DNA from: Tritrichomonas foetus
Taxonomy: Eukaryota; Parabasalia; Tritrichomonadida; Tritrichomonadidae
DNA: 64,000 nucleotides
Reading direction: 5' to 3'
NCBI GenBank assembly: GCA_001839685.1
Contig: MLAK01000860.1
Span: forward strand, 112,892 to 176,891
Position 1 is the first letter of the stretch; every line of letters starts with the position of its first letter. Below the pieces are notes generated by a model. It did no database searches and was not told the origin of the DNA. It was given only the letters and a program-made list of their open reading frames with translations. This document shows positions 9,726-20,888 of the stretch, piece by piece. A program made the translations under genes and the position numbers.

Positions 9726-11192
9726 TCATTTAGAATTGAGTAATGTCATCTTTAAGTTATTCATTTCTGTCTCTGTTAGAGGCTTCGACAATTTCTCATC
9801 AACATTATAAACAGTCACTGCTAATCCACCTTCTGCTACAGCTAGAATTGAACCATTTCCTGATTCTGCCACTGCAACACTTTGTGCTGCACTTCCAACT
9901 TTATACATAAATACCGGTGTTCTTGGTGAGACTAGAAGATCATAAATGTAAACTCGCATTCCGGTGAGATCAGAAACATACAAAACTGATGCTCGCCTTG
10001 GACACCAAGCAACACCAGTATCACCTGGGGATAAGTTAATACATATATCAATTAACGGATCAGCTTCACTCATACTATAAATTGCTATTTTTCCATTATC
10101 AAAAGAAGCTGCAAAATAATTTGTTAAATGTGGATTAAAAGCAATTGTTTTAACAGCAGAGCGGCTTATAAAAGTTGATGGTGAAGTAGCGCTTCCAAAA
10201 CGACAACAATTAAATATTTTGCCGCCACATCCAACAACAAAAGAATTGACAGAGCCTGGAACAAGAGCCATTGAATATGCTGGTAAAAATCCTGCAGAAA
10301 GTTTAATAGTTTCTGCTTTAACAAAGGAATAATCATTTCCCGAGATTTTTACATACCAAAATGTTATAATAGAGCTTATATCAAGTGTACAAGCAACAAT
10401 TGTACCTGATGCACCAAACACAGAAATACTAGCGATTGAACATCTATGATTCTTTCTTCCATATGAATCTGTTGAGCACTGAGGTTGAACAACAAGTGCA
10501 GAACCGCTTTGTTTAGTCTTTTCAACACGCGAAATGTCCCAAAGTAATAAAGAACCTGATTCTGTGCCTGCTATTACGTATTGGCCATCTTTATATAAAG
10601 CAAAGCATGATGGAGAAGCTGAAGCAATTAAATGATATGCTGGCTGTGTGCTTGTTGCTGTCCATACAACAATTCTTCCCAATGGAGCAGGATCACAAAT
10701 TAATGCATATGTTCTGTTTGATGTGATTTGAACGAAAACTGGAACAGTGTCGGTTGTATATTTATTCAAACGAACAAGCTGCTTATCTTCTGATTTGGAT
10801 GTTGTAAAATTAGATTGACTGAGTAATGCAGTCATTGTTAATGAAGCTGCTTTCAAAAAGTGGATTAATGATGGAAATCGTTGTTGATTTACAAGCTCTG
10901 GAATTTGAATTCCACTTTCTGCGTAATAAATTTGATCGGTTTGTGAATGTTGCGAAAATTTGTCTAATTTGTATTGTGTACTTTTTGTAGAAAAGCCAAC
11001 TTTGATTGTACTTGATTCAAGCGAAAATAACATCGTGGATTGAGAAGCTGCGAGTTTAGATAAATATTTTTTCCTAGATTTGGCGTATTCGATTTCGTTT
11101 TTGGTTAAACGTGGCCTCTTTGATATGTTTTTAGGTGGTGTTTTTTTAACTTCTGTGATTTGCGGTTGTTCACTCTCGCTTTCTTCTTCCAT
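9726..11192 (-). CDS. WDR60: dynein-2 (IFT) intermediate chain 1, WDR60/DYNC2I1-like, 488 aa
   Basis: WD-repeat intermediate chain of the retrograde intraflagellar-transport motor. Residues ~105-125 (FPSLIHFLKAASLTMTALL) match the family segment before the propeller. The propeller follows, with GTESGSLLLWDISR near residue 215, AFNPHLTNYFAASFDNGKIA near 355, and TGVAWCPRRASVLYVSDL then YIYDLL near 400, which parallels the vertebrate VTGLQWSPTRPAVF...YIWDLL stretch. The C-terminus EMNNLKMTLLNSK also corresponds. The N-terminal disordered half of animal WDR60 (~1,060 aa) is largely missing; only a short acidic/basic leader remains. Its presence implies IFT in this flagellate. A WDR34-type chain is the main alternative. 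Confidence 0.8.
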   Translation of the reverse strand: MEEESESEQPQITEVKKTPPKNISKRPRLTKNEIEYAKSRKKYLSKLAASQSTMLFSLESSTIKVGFSTKSTQYKLDKFSQHSQTDQIYYAESGIQIPELVNQQRFPSLIHFLKAASLTMTALLSQSNFTTSKSEDKQLVRLNKYTTDTVPVFVQITSNRTYALICDPAPLGRIVVWTATSTQPAYHLIASASPSCFALYKDGQYVIAGTESGSLLLWDISRVEKTKQSGSALVVQPQCSTDSYGRKNHRCSIASISVFGASGTIVACTLDISSIITFWYVKISGNDYSFVKAETIKLSAGFLPAYSMALVPGSVNSFVVGCGGKIFNCCRFGSATSPSTFISRSAVKTIAFNPHLTNYFAASFDNGKIAIYSMSEADPLIDICINLSPGDTGVAWCPRRASVLYVSDLTGMRVYIYDLLVSPRTPVFMYKVGSAAQSVAVAESGNGSILAVAEGGLAVTVYNVDEKLSKPLTETEMNNLKMTLLNSK

Positions 11193-11553
11193 ATAAAAAA
11201 AGTTCCCAAAAAATAAACGAGCAGGTGTGATGTGAAAAATGAAAAAAATTTACACATTCAAAAGTGAAGGGTCAAGAGAATCTAAATGCCAAATCTCATC
11301 TAATTTACCCTCAGTCAAGTATAATTATTTTTATTTCCAAATTTTTTTCGTGAACTTATGAAACCTTAAGAATATCTTATTGAAATTACCACCTTTCTAA
11401 TCAACAAGCAGAAATAATGCTGCTTATTCACAACGTTATCAAAATGATGAAAGAATGATAAAAACGAGCAAAGGAAATAATAGCATACAAAATGATAGAA
11501 AGACATTTAATCTATGTAAATACAAACAAACAAAAATAAAATTCAATACAAAA
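11193..11553. other. intergenic
   Basis: Upstream of the WDR60-like gene; a T-rich run with GAACTTTTTTT on the gene's sense strand lies just before its ATG. No gene seen. Confidence 0.4.
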
Positions 11554-12795
11554 TTAACGATTCAGCTTTGGTGGCATTGGCTTCCTCAAGGCTGGCAGTT
11601 TTGTCGAAATTGCCCGTGGTTTATGTTGAATAAAATATGATGTTACTCTAGCTTTCGTCTTTATCCGTTCAGTCACCTTCAATGAAGAATGAGTTCCCTT
11701 TTCGAGACACAAAAGTTGCTTCCTTTTCAAAAATTCGGCAGCAGATGGTGGAACTGTGATTTTTGGTGGGCTTCTGGAAGTGCTGGCGTCTTGTGGTATG
11801 ACATTTTGAGATTCCTTATATTTCCGAATTTCTTCATAAGATAAACCTAAAGAAGAAACAGCTTGTTTTTTCTGTTTCTTTTCTTGAACAGGGATAGCTA
11901 AATCTGAAATATCTATTTGGAAGAACTTATCAAGGTACTTCAATGAAACGCCTGCTGGTTGAACATAAGGTAATTCTAATGTATCAGCACCTTCAAGCCA
12001 TGAATGAGCCAACAAATCTTGAGTAGTTGGCCGTTTATCAGGATCAATATTCATTAAAGACTCTATCAATTCTTTTAATTTTGGGCTTACGTATTCTGGA
12101 ACTTTGTACTCACCTTTCATTATTTGTTGGTGCAATCCAGCATGATTTTTTTCTGTCCAAGGAAGCTGTCCCGTAATCATTGCGAATAAAATCACGCCAA
12201 TGCTCCACATGTCACTTTTTATACCATCATATGGCTTTCCAGCAATACATTCTGGAGATGCATAAGAGGTAGTACCGCACGGAGTTTTCACCAAATTATT
12301 GGATGGAGCAAATCTTGCGAAACCAAAATCGCTGATTTTGGCCATGCCTGTAGAATCCAGTAAAATATTTTCTGGCTTCAAATCTCGGTGCATTGCTCCA
12401 ATTGAGTGGATATAATTAAGTCCGCTAATTATTTGCTTAAACATCACCTTTGCTTCACTTTCCGATAGAAATTTCTTGTCTATGATAAAATTGAATAGAT
12501 CACCGCATGGACATAATTCCAATATGACATAAATAAAATTGTCATCTTTTAATAGATCAATAAATTGAACAATATTTTGATGTCTCATTTGATGTAAAAC
12601 GCGAATTTCCATTTCGAAATGATCGAGGACTTCTTTCTGTTTGAAAGTTGCCTTATTGACGATTTTCATTGCGTAGTCTTTATTGTCTTTCGTGTTGGTG
12701 CAGAGATGAACCACTGCAAAAGATCCAGAACCGATCATATGTTTAATCTGATATGATCCGATCTGTTTCGGAGGTCTCATTCTTTTGTCACTCAT
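11554..12795 (-). CDS. Ser/Thr protein kinase, CAMK/AMPK-like, 413 aa
   Basis: Complete catalytic domain at residues ~14-268. Visible elements: glycine loop IGSGSFAVV (21-29), Lys44 in AMKIV, Glu62 in the alpha-C helix, HRDLKPEN with catalytic Asp138, DFG Asp157, activation loop TPCGTTSYASPE, and DMWSIGVILFAMITGQLPW. All catalytic residues are present, so it should be active. The TPCGT activation segment and overall form fit CAMK-like (AMPK/SNF1-related or ULK-like) kinases, a large group in trichomonads. The ~145-residue C-terminal tail is basic and Ser/Pro-rich with no recognised domain. No calmodulin-binding segment can be asserted. Confidence 0.93.
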   Translation of the reverse strand: MSDKRMRPPKQIGSYQIKHMIGSGSFAVVHLCTNTKDNKDYAMKIVNKATFKQKEVLDHFEMEIRVLHQMRHQNIVQFIDLLKDDNFIYVILELCPCGDLFNFIIDKKFLSESEAKVMFKQIISGLNYIHSIGAMHRDLKPENILLDSTGMAKISDFGFARFAPSNNLVKTPCGTTSYASPECIAGKPYDGIKSDMWSIGVILFAMITGQLPWTEKNHAGLHQQIMKGEYKVPEYVSPKLKELIESLMNIDPDKRPTTQDLLAHSWLEGADTLELPYVQPAGVSLKYLDKFFQIDISDLAIPVQEKKQKKQAVSSLGLSYEEIRKYKESQNVIPQDASTSRSPPKITVPPSAAEFLKRKQLLCLEKGTHSSLKVTERIKTKARVTSYFIQHKPRAISTKLPALRKPMPPKLNR

Positions 12796-14624
12796 CTTTG
12801 ATTCTACATTTCTTTCAGAATTATTTATAATAATTCAAAAAGTTAGATCTTACTTCAGAAATTTGCCAATTATATTAGTATTTTTCAATATAGTTTATTT
12901 GCGAATTCATTTTATTTGAGAGTGAGAAATTCTTAAATTCTCAAAAAGTTGTCTTAATTCAATGATTGAGCAAAAACCTAAGCCTTAATCACATTTAGCA
13001 AAAATGTTTGCTATTCAGATAGGAATATATTCACTCATGTACAATCATCTGATGTAAAATATCAGCTAGCATTTCAATGATGGATCATTTGCATAGGCTA
13101 TGTGCCATCATTTTATCAAGTATGATATTTTTTTTTTTTTCTAGGATTTTTCTGGTTTTTAAAAAATTATGTAATTCATGTACTGATTTCTAATTATTAT
13201 ATGGGCTAAATATTGAGAGTATAAGTGAATAAAACTCGAAATACACAATATTCACTTTTTCTATATTATAATGAAAAAGTTTATTGAAAATAATAATAAA
13301 CGGAAATCGAATCACTTGTGAAATTGATCAATATCGTATGGAACGTATGTCAAAGTTGACCATTGAGTTTCGCTTAGATATTTAGAATATAAGCATAGTT
13401 ATACTAGGAGATTACTATCACCAAATATGAGCTAATTTCAAATTACCAATTTTTTTTTTTGTTTTTTCCTATTTTGCTATTATGATTTCACAAATAAACG
13501 GTCTCCGTCAAACCATTTAGATTCGTTTTAGGAAGAAAATAATAACTAATACATTTTTAATAACAAAAGTAAATATCTTATGAAAGTTGTTACTAAGGTA
13601 AAACTGAATAGAAACCTATTCACATAAATGGTCATCTCTGTAAACGGAATTTAACGACCATATAATATCACAAAATCTTAAAAAGTTTTTTTTTTACCAA
13701 ATCCTTGAAACTTTAGAATAACCAATTTTAATTATATAACAACTNAATCATTTAGTTATTGATNATATTTTTATTCACATTTTTGTAGTTTGGAATTTGA
13801 GATATTATCATTCTATAGAAATAATNTTAAGTATTTAAAAATTGAATGAATTTGATCGAAATTCGCAGAAAAATAAATTTTTAAAATTCGTTTTTCTCCA
13901 TAAGTTTCCATATAAATTGTAGCAATAAATTGAGATATGATATATTATTATATTTAGTAATCAAATTTGAAAAATGAATTTTTTCATTTGATGACATACG
14001 TTCTTATCGTATGACATACTATAAATAGAAATGTAATATATTAGAGAAAAAATTATTAGAAATATGAAGATAAATTCGAGCATTCATGGCTTTAATACAA
14101 TATCAAATTGGAAAATTCAATTGAGAATCAGAGGAATAAGCTTTTCTATAATGAAACCTTCTTTATGCAACGAGTGTAATATATTACTAATTAGCAAACT
14201 CAGAATCACAAAAAAAATGCCTGCTAAATAATCTGATTCTTATCAATAAAGTTTTTTAGAAGACTGTGATTTTAATTTTTCAAATGTGAGAAACCAATAG
14301 TAGTGAAAATAATTGGGCATCATCTTAATTCTTTGACTTATTTGCCAACATCATATCATTTCTCGGTCGAAGAAAGTTCCTGATGATCACAAATTCATCT
14401 TTCATTTGTATTATTAGCAAACAAAAACAGTTAAGCAAGCAATATGAAAGTATTCACAGAATTTACGAAATATTTATTATTCACAAGAATTTATTTTCAG
14501 GAAGACAGTCAAAGCATAAGTACTTCATTCTTTGAAAGCAGATGGAAAACACATGAAAATAATATATAAAAAAAAGATACAAGAAATGAAAAACAAAGAA
14601 AATGTTTTGAGGTAAAAACACAAT
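12796..14624. other. 1.8-kb intergenic region without detectable gene
   Basis: Very AT-rich with several long A/T runs and single Ns at 13745, 13764 and 13826. AAAAAGTTA at 12837-12845 gives AACTTTTT in the sense of the kinase gene. Short dyads such as CATACG/CGTATG occur around 13996-14014. No protein-like frame, tRNA or transposon end was seen. Confidence 0.5.
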
Positions 14625-15029
14625 TTACTCTTCCTTGCCCTTCTTGGTGGTTCCGAGGAGGACCTTGTGGATGTGTGGAACAACACCTGCGGACGCGATG
14701 GTGATGTTAGAGAGGAGTTGGTTCAATTCTTCATCGTTTCTGATGGCGAGCATGATATGACGTGGTGAGATACGTGTCTTCTTGTTATCACGGGCTGCGT
14801 TACCGGCAAGTTCGAGAACTTCGACTGTAAGATATTCGAGGACGGCGGCCATGAAGACTGGAGCTCCGGCACCAACACGTTCTCCATAACGTCCTTCACG
14901 GAGGAAACGATGGAGACGGCCGACTGGGAATTGAAGACCGGCACGGGATGATCTTGTCTTTGGATGTTGGCGTTCTCCGTCAACGGCGGTTTTTGTGGCT
15001 GTTTTCTTGACACCTTTCTTGGCTGGCAT
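14625..15029 (-). CDS. H2A: histone H2A, copy 1 (not paired with H2B), 134 aa
   Basis: Core nucleosome histone. Basic tail [20 protein letters not shown], then the canonical fold with [58 protein letters not shown] and NDEELNQLL. The C-terminus ends TTKKGKEE, without the SQ motif of H2A.X. The protein is identical to the copy at 52192-52596; the genes differ at four third-codon positions. Codon use is clearly richer in C and G than in neighbours, as expected for a highly expressed gene. Unlike copy 2 it has no adjacent divergent H2B. Confidence 0.98.
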   Translation of the reverse strand: MPAKKGVKKTATKTAVDGERQHPKTRSSRAGLQFPVGRLHRFLREGRYGERVGAGAPVFMAAVLEYLTVEVLELAGNAARDNKKTRISPRHIMLAIRNDEELNQLLSNITIASAGVVPHIHKVLLGTTKKGKEE

Positions 15030-15963
15030 TATAAAAAAATAACTTGAGGTGATATGATATTGCCGATAAAGAAACTACACTCAGAAATTAGCTAGGTGCA
15101 AAATGGTATGAAAATAGGCGGCTTAATTCCATCAAAAATCACTTAAAAAATGCAGATTTATATTGGCATAAATATTTGAAATAAAGTGATCGTCAAACTA
15201 TAGAATAATATAATTGAATTACTGATGGTATAAAATGCCATTTTTTCATATGGCGCTTTTTTGTAGTTTGGCGGAGTGAAAAATCGACGAAAGAGAAAAC
15301 TTTTTTTGATGGTTTAAAATGGCACTTTGAATTTAACATAAATAATCGATCTTTTTAGGAAAAGAATATTTCCAAAAGTACATATAGGCATTGTTTATCA
15401 TATTTCTCCTTCGATATTATATGAAATAATTTAAAATAGTCTAGTTTTATGTGTGTTGAGGGGCTGCAAAAATTAATTGTAAGAGAGCACTTTCCAATTT
15501 GAATACAGATTTTCTGTGAGTATTATCAAATTATTCAATAGTTTATGAAAAAACTTGATGATTGCTATTGAGTTTTCGTGATAGTTTAATTATTGATGAC
15601 CCCCAAAAAAGTTCATTTACAGGCATATGATTTTAAACATATCATTATGACAAAATTTTCATTTCATGTGTTGATTTTCCGTGAAAACTTTTTGTAATGA
15701 AATGGCAACAATAACTGAGATTGTCTCTTTTTTGTAAAAAATAAAATAAATCACAAATGATAAGAATTTATTCAACAAATTTACCGTATTCATCTCGAAT
15801 GTAGAATAGTTAAATGATTATGTGGAAGTAACGTTTCATAAGACTGATTGTCATCCATGAAATTTCTAATATTCTTGATAGCATGAATTACTTTCAGAAA
15901 TTTTGTCATTCCACAATTTGACCTTTATTTCACCTGTTCTCTGCTTCAATCATGATTTGATTG
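15030..15963. other. H2A copy 1 upstream region and intergenic DNA
   Basis: No gene. GC-containing motifs stand out in AT-rich DNA: TAGGCGG at 15115-15121, TGGCGC at 15251-15256, and TTTGGCGGAGTG at 15267-15278. The H2A/H2B intergene has similar elements. AACTTTTTG occurs at 15687-15695. Confidence 0.5.
15115..15283. promoter_or_regulatory. candidate GGCGG (E2F-like) sites upstream of H2A copy 1
   Basis: TAGGCGG, TGGCGC and TTTGGCGGAGTG lie 85-250 bp upstream of the H2A start. GCCGCC/GGCGGG elements resemble E2F sites of S-phase genes in other eukaryotes. Their recurrence at the second histone locus supports a shared control, by inference. Confidence 0.4.
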
Positions 15964-16641
15964 ATGGAACTTCCTGGGTTTTTTGTTACATCGTTTCAAT
16001 TACTTGAAGAGCAAATCAATGGGAAAGACATTGACTCCGAATCGATAAATTTCTATTACATCGAAAAACTTTTCACAGAACTATTATCTGATATGGAAAC
16101 CGACGAAGATAGGCAATTATGGTGGCATTATTTTGATTTATCCAAAAGATCGACCATTTATTTTCGACGAACAGATTTTCTGATTCTACTATTTAATATC
16201 GTGATGGATAATTTAATGCTTCCAAATTTACGAAAGACTACGATTCTAGACGCAATTGAATCCTGGTCCAAAATAACTTTTCCAGCGAACAAACGGATAT
16301 TCAAAAGGAAGACGACAATGAATGAAAGTATCTATGAATTAATGGATCTCTGGCGTGAGGCTATCCTCGAGAATATAAATCTCAAGCAAGAAATGGAAGA
16401 TCTCACGAATAGCACAAACGCGATTCTTAAGCAAAGATCGGAGTATGCCAACAATTTATTCAAACTTGTATTAAAACTAAGAAACAGGCGTGATGAAGAT
16501 CAAATTGAGAAGCGTTATATAAAATACGCATCAGATTTGATTTTCACAATTGATAATATGAATTGTGACATGGCAAATCCAAACTACCTCCCTCCTAAAT
16601 GGGATGGGAAAGACAGCCCAGACAACTCAACAAAGACTTAA
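15964..16641 (+). CDS. hypothetical protein, 225 aa
   Basis: A longer reading starts at a TTG; the ATG is at 15964 (MELPGFFVTSFQLLEEQING). It is a mixed helical protein with a central hydrophobic segment (YFRRTDFLILLFNIVMDNLM) too polar at its edges for a confident membrane span. A coiled-coil-like part follows at residues ~120-180 (ENINLKQEMEDLTNSTNAIL), and a Pro/Lys-rich end. No family recognised. The uninterrupted frame and even composition argue for a real gene. Confidence 0.65.
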   Translation: MELPGFFVTSFQLLEEQINGKDIDSESINFYYIEKLFTELLSDMETDEDRQLWWHYFDLSKRSTIYFRRTDFLILLFNIVMDNLMLPNLRKTTILDAIESWSKITFPANKRIFKRKTTMNESIYELMDLWREAILENINLKQEMEDLTNSTNAILKQRSEYANNLFKLVLKLRNRRDEDQIEKRYIKYASDLIFTIDNMNCDMANPNYLPPKWDGKDSPDNSTKT

Positions 16642-17305
16642 AATGGTGCTTTGTTTGAGGATTCATTTGATTTCTCAATTCAAGATTTCTTGATGGGAAA
16701 ATAAATCAAACTAAATTTTAGTTTTAGTTAGAATAGAAGACGTTAATGTGAGTTAATATTCGGAATCTGTCAATTCCATTGGGTATTGTTTTATTTAATT
16801 ATACTTTTTTTTTTCAGTAAATATGTTATTCACTAAAATAATAATTTTTCTCAAAATATCTGGTATTTTTTTCGTATTGTGTTTTCATATAAATAATATT
16901 ACTTAAGCGTGCATCTGCACTCCGACCAAAAGTGATTCCAGAAATTCACATTCACCTTTCGAATTGACCAAACATGGTAGTAATCTTTTTCAAGTTTGGT
17001 CATAATGTAGAGGTATATATTAATGACAATTCCAGATTTCTTTTCATTTTTTTATCATTAATAATAATCAAATCATGTTTTTTCTATTATTACGAGTTTA
17101 TAAAAACGTTCATTCAATGCTAGTATACATCAGTTGTTGGTTGGCAACAATGCTAATGGTTGAATTCAATTAATCATTGAAGAAAATCTCGCGAATGAAA
17201 ATGCATTCAATTCCATTGATTGTCATCTGCAAGAACTCTTAATCGTCTTTCAGTGAAATTGCCCACTTTTTCATACCTCTATTGAATTATAAATATCATC
17301 CAACA
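16642..17305. other. intergenic with a small TIR-bearing relic and NAP1 upstream region
   Basis: Contains the element relic at 16911-17020 and, near its right end, CACTTTTTC at 17264-17272, about 35 bp before the NAP1 ATG. No gene. Confidence 0.5.
16911..17020. repeat. ~110-bp MITE-like relic with imperfect terminal inverted repeats (copy 3)
   Basis: Left end GCATCTGCACTCCGACCAAA, and right end TTTGGTCATAATGTAGAGGT read inverted, are similar, with a further GACCAAAC/GTTTGGTC dyad inside (about 16966-17002). The TA after the right end suits a Tc1/mariner-type target. This is the most complete of four related intergenic relics in the window and too short to encode a transposase. Confidence 0.5.
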
Positions 17306-18127
17306 ATGGCGAATCCAGGCGAGTATGATATTTCTGAAATTCTTATTCACCATATTGATCATATAGATGCACAGCTCGAGCTATTGAAATCGATTGTTTA
17401 TCCAAATTCCAGATTTTCAGAAGCATTAAAATCAAAACAGGGCGGAAATTTTATTTCTTTTCTACAGCAATACGACAGCACCATTAATTCGCGATCCAGT
17501 GCACCAAAAATGAGCGATTCGATCAAAAGTTTTCCGGTGGAATTTTTGGACCAATTAGCGACAGCAGTGGTCATTATTGATGATCTTTTTAATTGGATAC
17601 TTGTTGCTCGAACGCAGCTGCAAACTGTAAACGATAATACTTTAGATTTGGATATCAGATGGAATAATAATTTGGCGATTCATGTTTGCAAAGTTTTTGT
17701 TGCATTAACAAAACTTTGTTTGTTTTTCCATTATTTTCCAAGCTGCCGTATCATTGTCTTGATGATCGAGCATTATGATAAATTAAAGAATCAAAGATTG
17801 ACTCGACCTCTTCCTGAACTCATTCGTTTTATGACAAACGTCACAAGTTCACCTTTTGAGTCCATTAAGATGACACTCAAGCCATTATCTCATAAATTAT
17901 CAACACTAGTTTCTTTAATTGGACCATTCATGATTCAAATCTTTGGACCATGGCCAATCGTTAATTGGCAGCAATATATGATTTTTGATCGACCTGTCCA
18001 AACCATTGAATCAACACTTCCATCACTTCATCAAATGATATTAATTAATTTACCAACTTTATGGGAAACTACAGTCAAACTTCCTTATTTTCACCTCGTT
18101 TGTCAGATTCGTATATGTCAAATCTGA
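17306..18127 (+). CDS. NCKAP1: NAP1/HEM-family protein, N-terminal part of a transposon-split gene
   Basis: Start is the ATG at 17306 (MANPGEYDISEILIHHIDHI); the longer frame starts with TTG. The genuine protein ends at codon 255 (18070). The last 18 codons before the stop at 18127 come from the inserted element's inverted repeat. Residues ~85-250 parallel the N-terminal region of NCKAP1/HEM-1: a helix-rich segment with NNLAIHVCKVFVALTKLCLF, then PFESIKMTLKPLSHKLSTLV matching the family's [20 protein letters not shown] region. NAP1 is a core subunit of the WAVE regulatory complex that couples Rac to Arp2/3 actin assembly. The rest of the gene is at 20929-23489. As assembled, this gene is disrupted. 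Confidence 0.75.
   Translation: MANPGEYDISEILIHHIDHIDAQLELLKSIVYPNSRFSEALKSKQGGNFISFLQQYDSTINSRSSAPKMSDSIKSFPVEFLDQLATAVVIIDDLFNWILVARTQLQTVNDNTLDLDIRWNNNLAIHVCKVFVALTKLCLFFHYFPSCRIIVLMIEHYDKLKNQRLTRPLPELIRFMTNVTSSPFESIKMTLKPLSHKLSTLVSLIGPFMIQIFGPWPIVNWQQYMIFDRPVQTIESTLPSLHQMILINLPTLWETTVKLPYFHLVCQIRICQI
18072..18109 (+). repeat. left terminal inverted repeat of pogo-like element
   Basis: Begins CAGTCAAACTTCCTTATTTT and pairs with 20889-20926 over 38 bp with one difference at position 11. Just inside, GTCAGATT and AATCTGAC form a small sub-terminal dyad. Confidence 0.93.
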
Positions 18128-18192
18128 CATTATTAAAGGTCAAATTTTGCCCATCATTGAAAATTTATGGTCATAAAAAATTTCTATCATAA

Positions 18193-19449
18193 ATGAGTTT
18201 TCTTAGTCGACTTTTCTCATTCACCGAATTAGTTCAACCAGAAAAAAATAATATCATACCATACTTTAACCCACAATGTCCATCCAAACCTCGACGAAAA
18301 CGCATCAATAATTTTCGTAAATTATTATCAAACCCAACGAATGATGTTGCTTGCCAAACTGTTGCATCACAATTTACTAAGGCTAATACGCGACAAGCCA
18401 AACTAATACTTCCAGAAGTAAGAAATATCACAGATAATTTTGACAATTCTGTTGACAATTCTGCTGACAACTCTGTTGACAACTCTATTAATAAATCTAA
18501 CCACGAATCTATTGACAAACATATTAATAATTTTAATGACGTATCGATTAATAATTCTAATGAAAATATTAATTTGAATATAAACCTAATCAGTGAAGTA
18601 AAGAAGCCAATTAATAGAATTGCCGTATTAAACATTCCATTTAATGTCAAAAATAAACCAAAAAAATATACACTAAACCTAAAAAAAAATAATTTTATCA
18701 AATCAACACTAAATTTTAACTTTTTGGAAGGCAAAAAGATTTTGCAAAAACTTTCGTCTAAAGAAAAATTGGAGTATGGGGAACTTCAAAAGATTAGTAA
18801 TGAAACTCTCATTAACATTAATACATTAAAATCATGGCGCTACCAAATTTTGTCGAAGAAAAAAACGATAGCCAGTTTTTTGATTAATAAAAAGGGAGGA
18901 AGACATCGAATATTTTCAAATGCAGATGAACAACAGATCTTCAAAAGTATTGTGGAAAAAATGGATTGTTGTTTAGATATCGACGATATCAAAGACATAG
19001 CAATGACCCACTTTTTAAAAACAGAAAGAGATCGATTGTATCTTGAGAAAATTAAATCATTGAATTTGACAACAGAAGAAGAAAAAAAGCAATTAAAAGA
19101 TTTGATAGATTCAATGAGTGATCAGGAAGTTGATTCACTCATTGAAATCCGATTTCATGGTTCTTATAAATGGATTCATAGCTTTTTACAAAGATACAAT
19201 TTCTGTTTCACCAAGACTAAAACAAGTAAAGAAGGAATTATTGATGAAATTTATTCGCAGAACTATGTTATTAGTTTAGTTGAAGCTTTCCATCAATTTC
19301 CAACCAATAAAATTATCAATATAGATGAAACTTGTGTAAACTATGTTAATGAACCATTTCGTATGCTTTCAATTAAAGGAAAATCACATTCTGTCAATAT
19401 TCCAACACAAAAACAAAGTTTCACAAGCATAGGGATTATTGATTCAGAA
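18193..19449 (+). CDS. pogo-like transposase, truncated by assembly gap
   Basis: DDE transposase of the pogo/Tigger branch. From the ATG at 18193, a basic leader is followed by an Asn/Asp/Ser-rich spacer with short repeats (DNSVDNSADNSVDNS). Next come a helix-turn-helix of Psq/CENP-B type around residues 195-260 (NETLININTLKSWRYQIL, then GGRHRIFSNADEQQIFKSIV) and a second DNA-binding-like part (SYKWIHSFLQRYNF). The first catalytic Asp is residue 378 in INIDETCVNY. The remaining acidic residues should fall in the gap. The frame after the gap (KKKKNQKTPTF..., ending 20217) is in phase only by the assumed gap length, so I stop at the last real base. Confidence 0.85.
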
Positions 19450-20143
19450 NNNNNNNNNNNNNNNNNNNNNNNNNNNNNNNNNNNNNNNNNNNNNNNNNNN
19501 NNNNNNNNNNNNNNNNNNNNNNNNNNNNNNNNNNNNNNNNNNNNNNNNNNNNNNNNNNNNNNNNNNNNNNNNNNNNNNNNNNNNNNNNNNNNNNNNNNNN
19601 NNNNNNNNNNNNNNNNNNNNNNNNNNNNNNNNNNNNNNNNNNNNNNNNNNNNNNNNNNNNNNNNNNNNNNNNNNNNNNNNNNNNNNNNNNNNNNNNNNNN
19701 NNNNNNNNNNNNNNNNNNNNNNNNNNNNNNNNNNNNNNNNNNNNNNNNNNNNNNNNNNNNNNNNNNNNNNNNNNNNNNNNNNNNNNNNNNNNNNNNNNNN
19801 NNNNNNNNNNNNNNNNNNNNNNNNNNNNNNNNNNNNNNNNNNNNNNNNNNNNNNNNNNNNNNNNNNNNNNNNNNNNNNNNNNNNNNNNNNNNNNNNNNNN
19901 NNNNNNNNNNNNNNNNNNNNNNNNNNNNNNNNNNNNNNNNNNNNNNNNNNNNNNNNNNNNNNNNNNNNNNNNNNNNNNNNNNNNNNNNNNNNNNNNNNNN
20001 NNNNNNNNNNNNNNNNNNNNNNNNNNNNNNNNNNNNNNNNNNNNNNNNNNNNNNNNNNNNNNNNNNNNNNNNNNNNNNNNNNNNNNNNNNNNNNNNNNNN
20101 NNNNNNNNNNNNNNNNNNNNNNNNNNNNNNNNNNNNNNNNNNN
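19450..20143. other. assembly gap (694 Ns)
   Basis: Run of N inside the transposon, directly followed by a 16-base A run. At 20193-20211, TACAGTCAAAATCTTATTT resembles the element's own terminus, so a nested copy or a misjoin next to the gap is possible. Confidence 0.97.
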
Positions 20144-20888
20144 AAAAAAAAAAAAAAAATCAAAAGACTCCAACTTTTAAAATAAAATTGAATACAGTCA
20201 AAATCTTATTTGAATAGAAATTGCATTCAAAAAGTTTATTGACTAAAAATATCTAATTAATTTCTTTCAATTTTGTGGATAATGATGAACGTTTAATAAT
20301 TTGTATTCAAGAGTCATATTTACGTTTTTTCCTATCTGATGAGATTTATAATAAATCAACAATAAATTAATATTTAGTATCATGAATTGTTATTATAATA
20401 TAAAAATTGAAGTCTTTTTTGAAATTTTCAAAATCACATAAAATTTCGAAAATTATTTTTTTGATTTTTTTTATGTCTTGAAAAACTTCAAACGGTATTC
20501 AATAAATTTTGCTTATTTTCATACTCGAATAAGCAAGGCGAGAAAAGTTGTAATGAATTAAGAAATGACATTTTCAGGTTAAAACATCACATTTGTGAAT
20601 TTCATATTAATATTTATTTGCTCAGCATGATGGTTGTTATGATGTTAAAGTCGATGTTAATTATTTTCAATCATTGATTGGGAAACCCCTCATTAAATAA
20701 TGATGTAATTTTTCCAAAAATTAATTATTGTTTTATTGGTTGTCATAAAGATTCAATTCGATAAACAAATGTAAATTTTTACTTTATAATATTTCTTGAA
20801 GACTCTATGAGTCTAAAAGCACAAATTTTGAATGAAAAAAAGTTAGAAAAAGTTTTAATAAACGTTTTTCTCACAAAAATTTGAATGA

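Noticed and set aside
20192..20217. Continuation of the pogo transposase after the gap
   Set aside because: The phase depends on the arbitrary number of Ns; cannot be trusted as coding.
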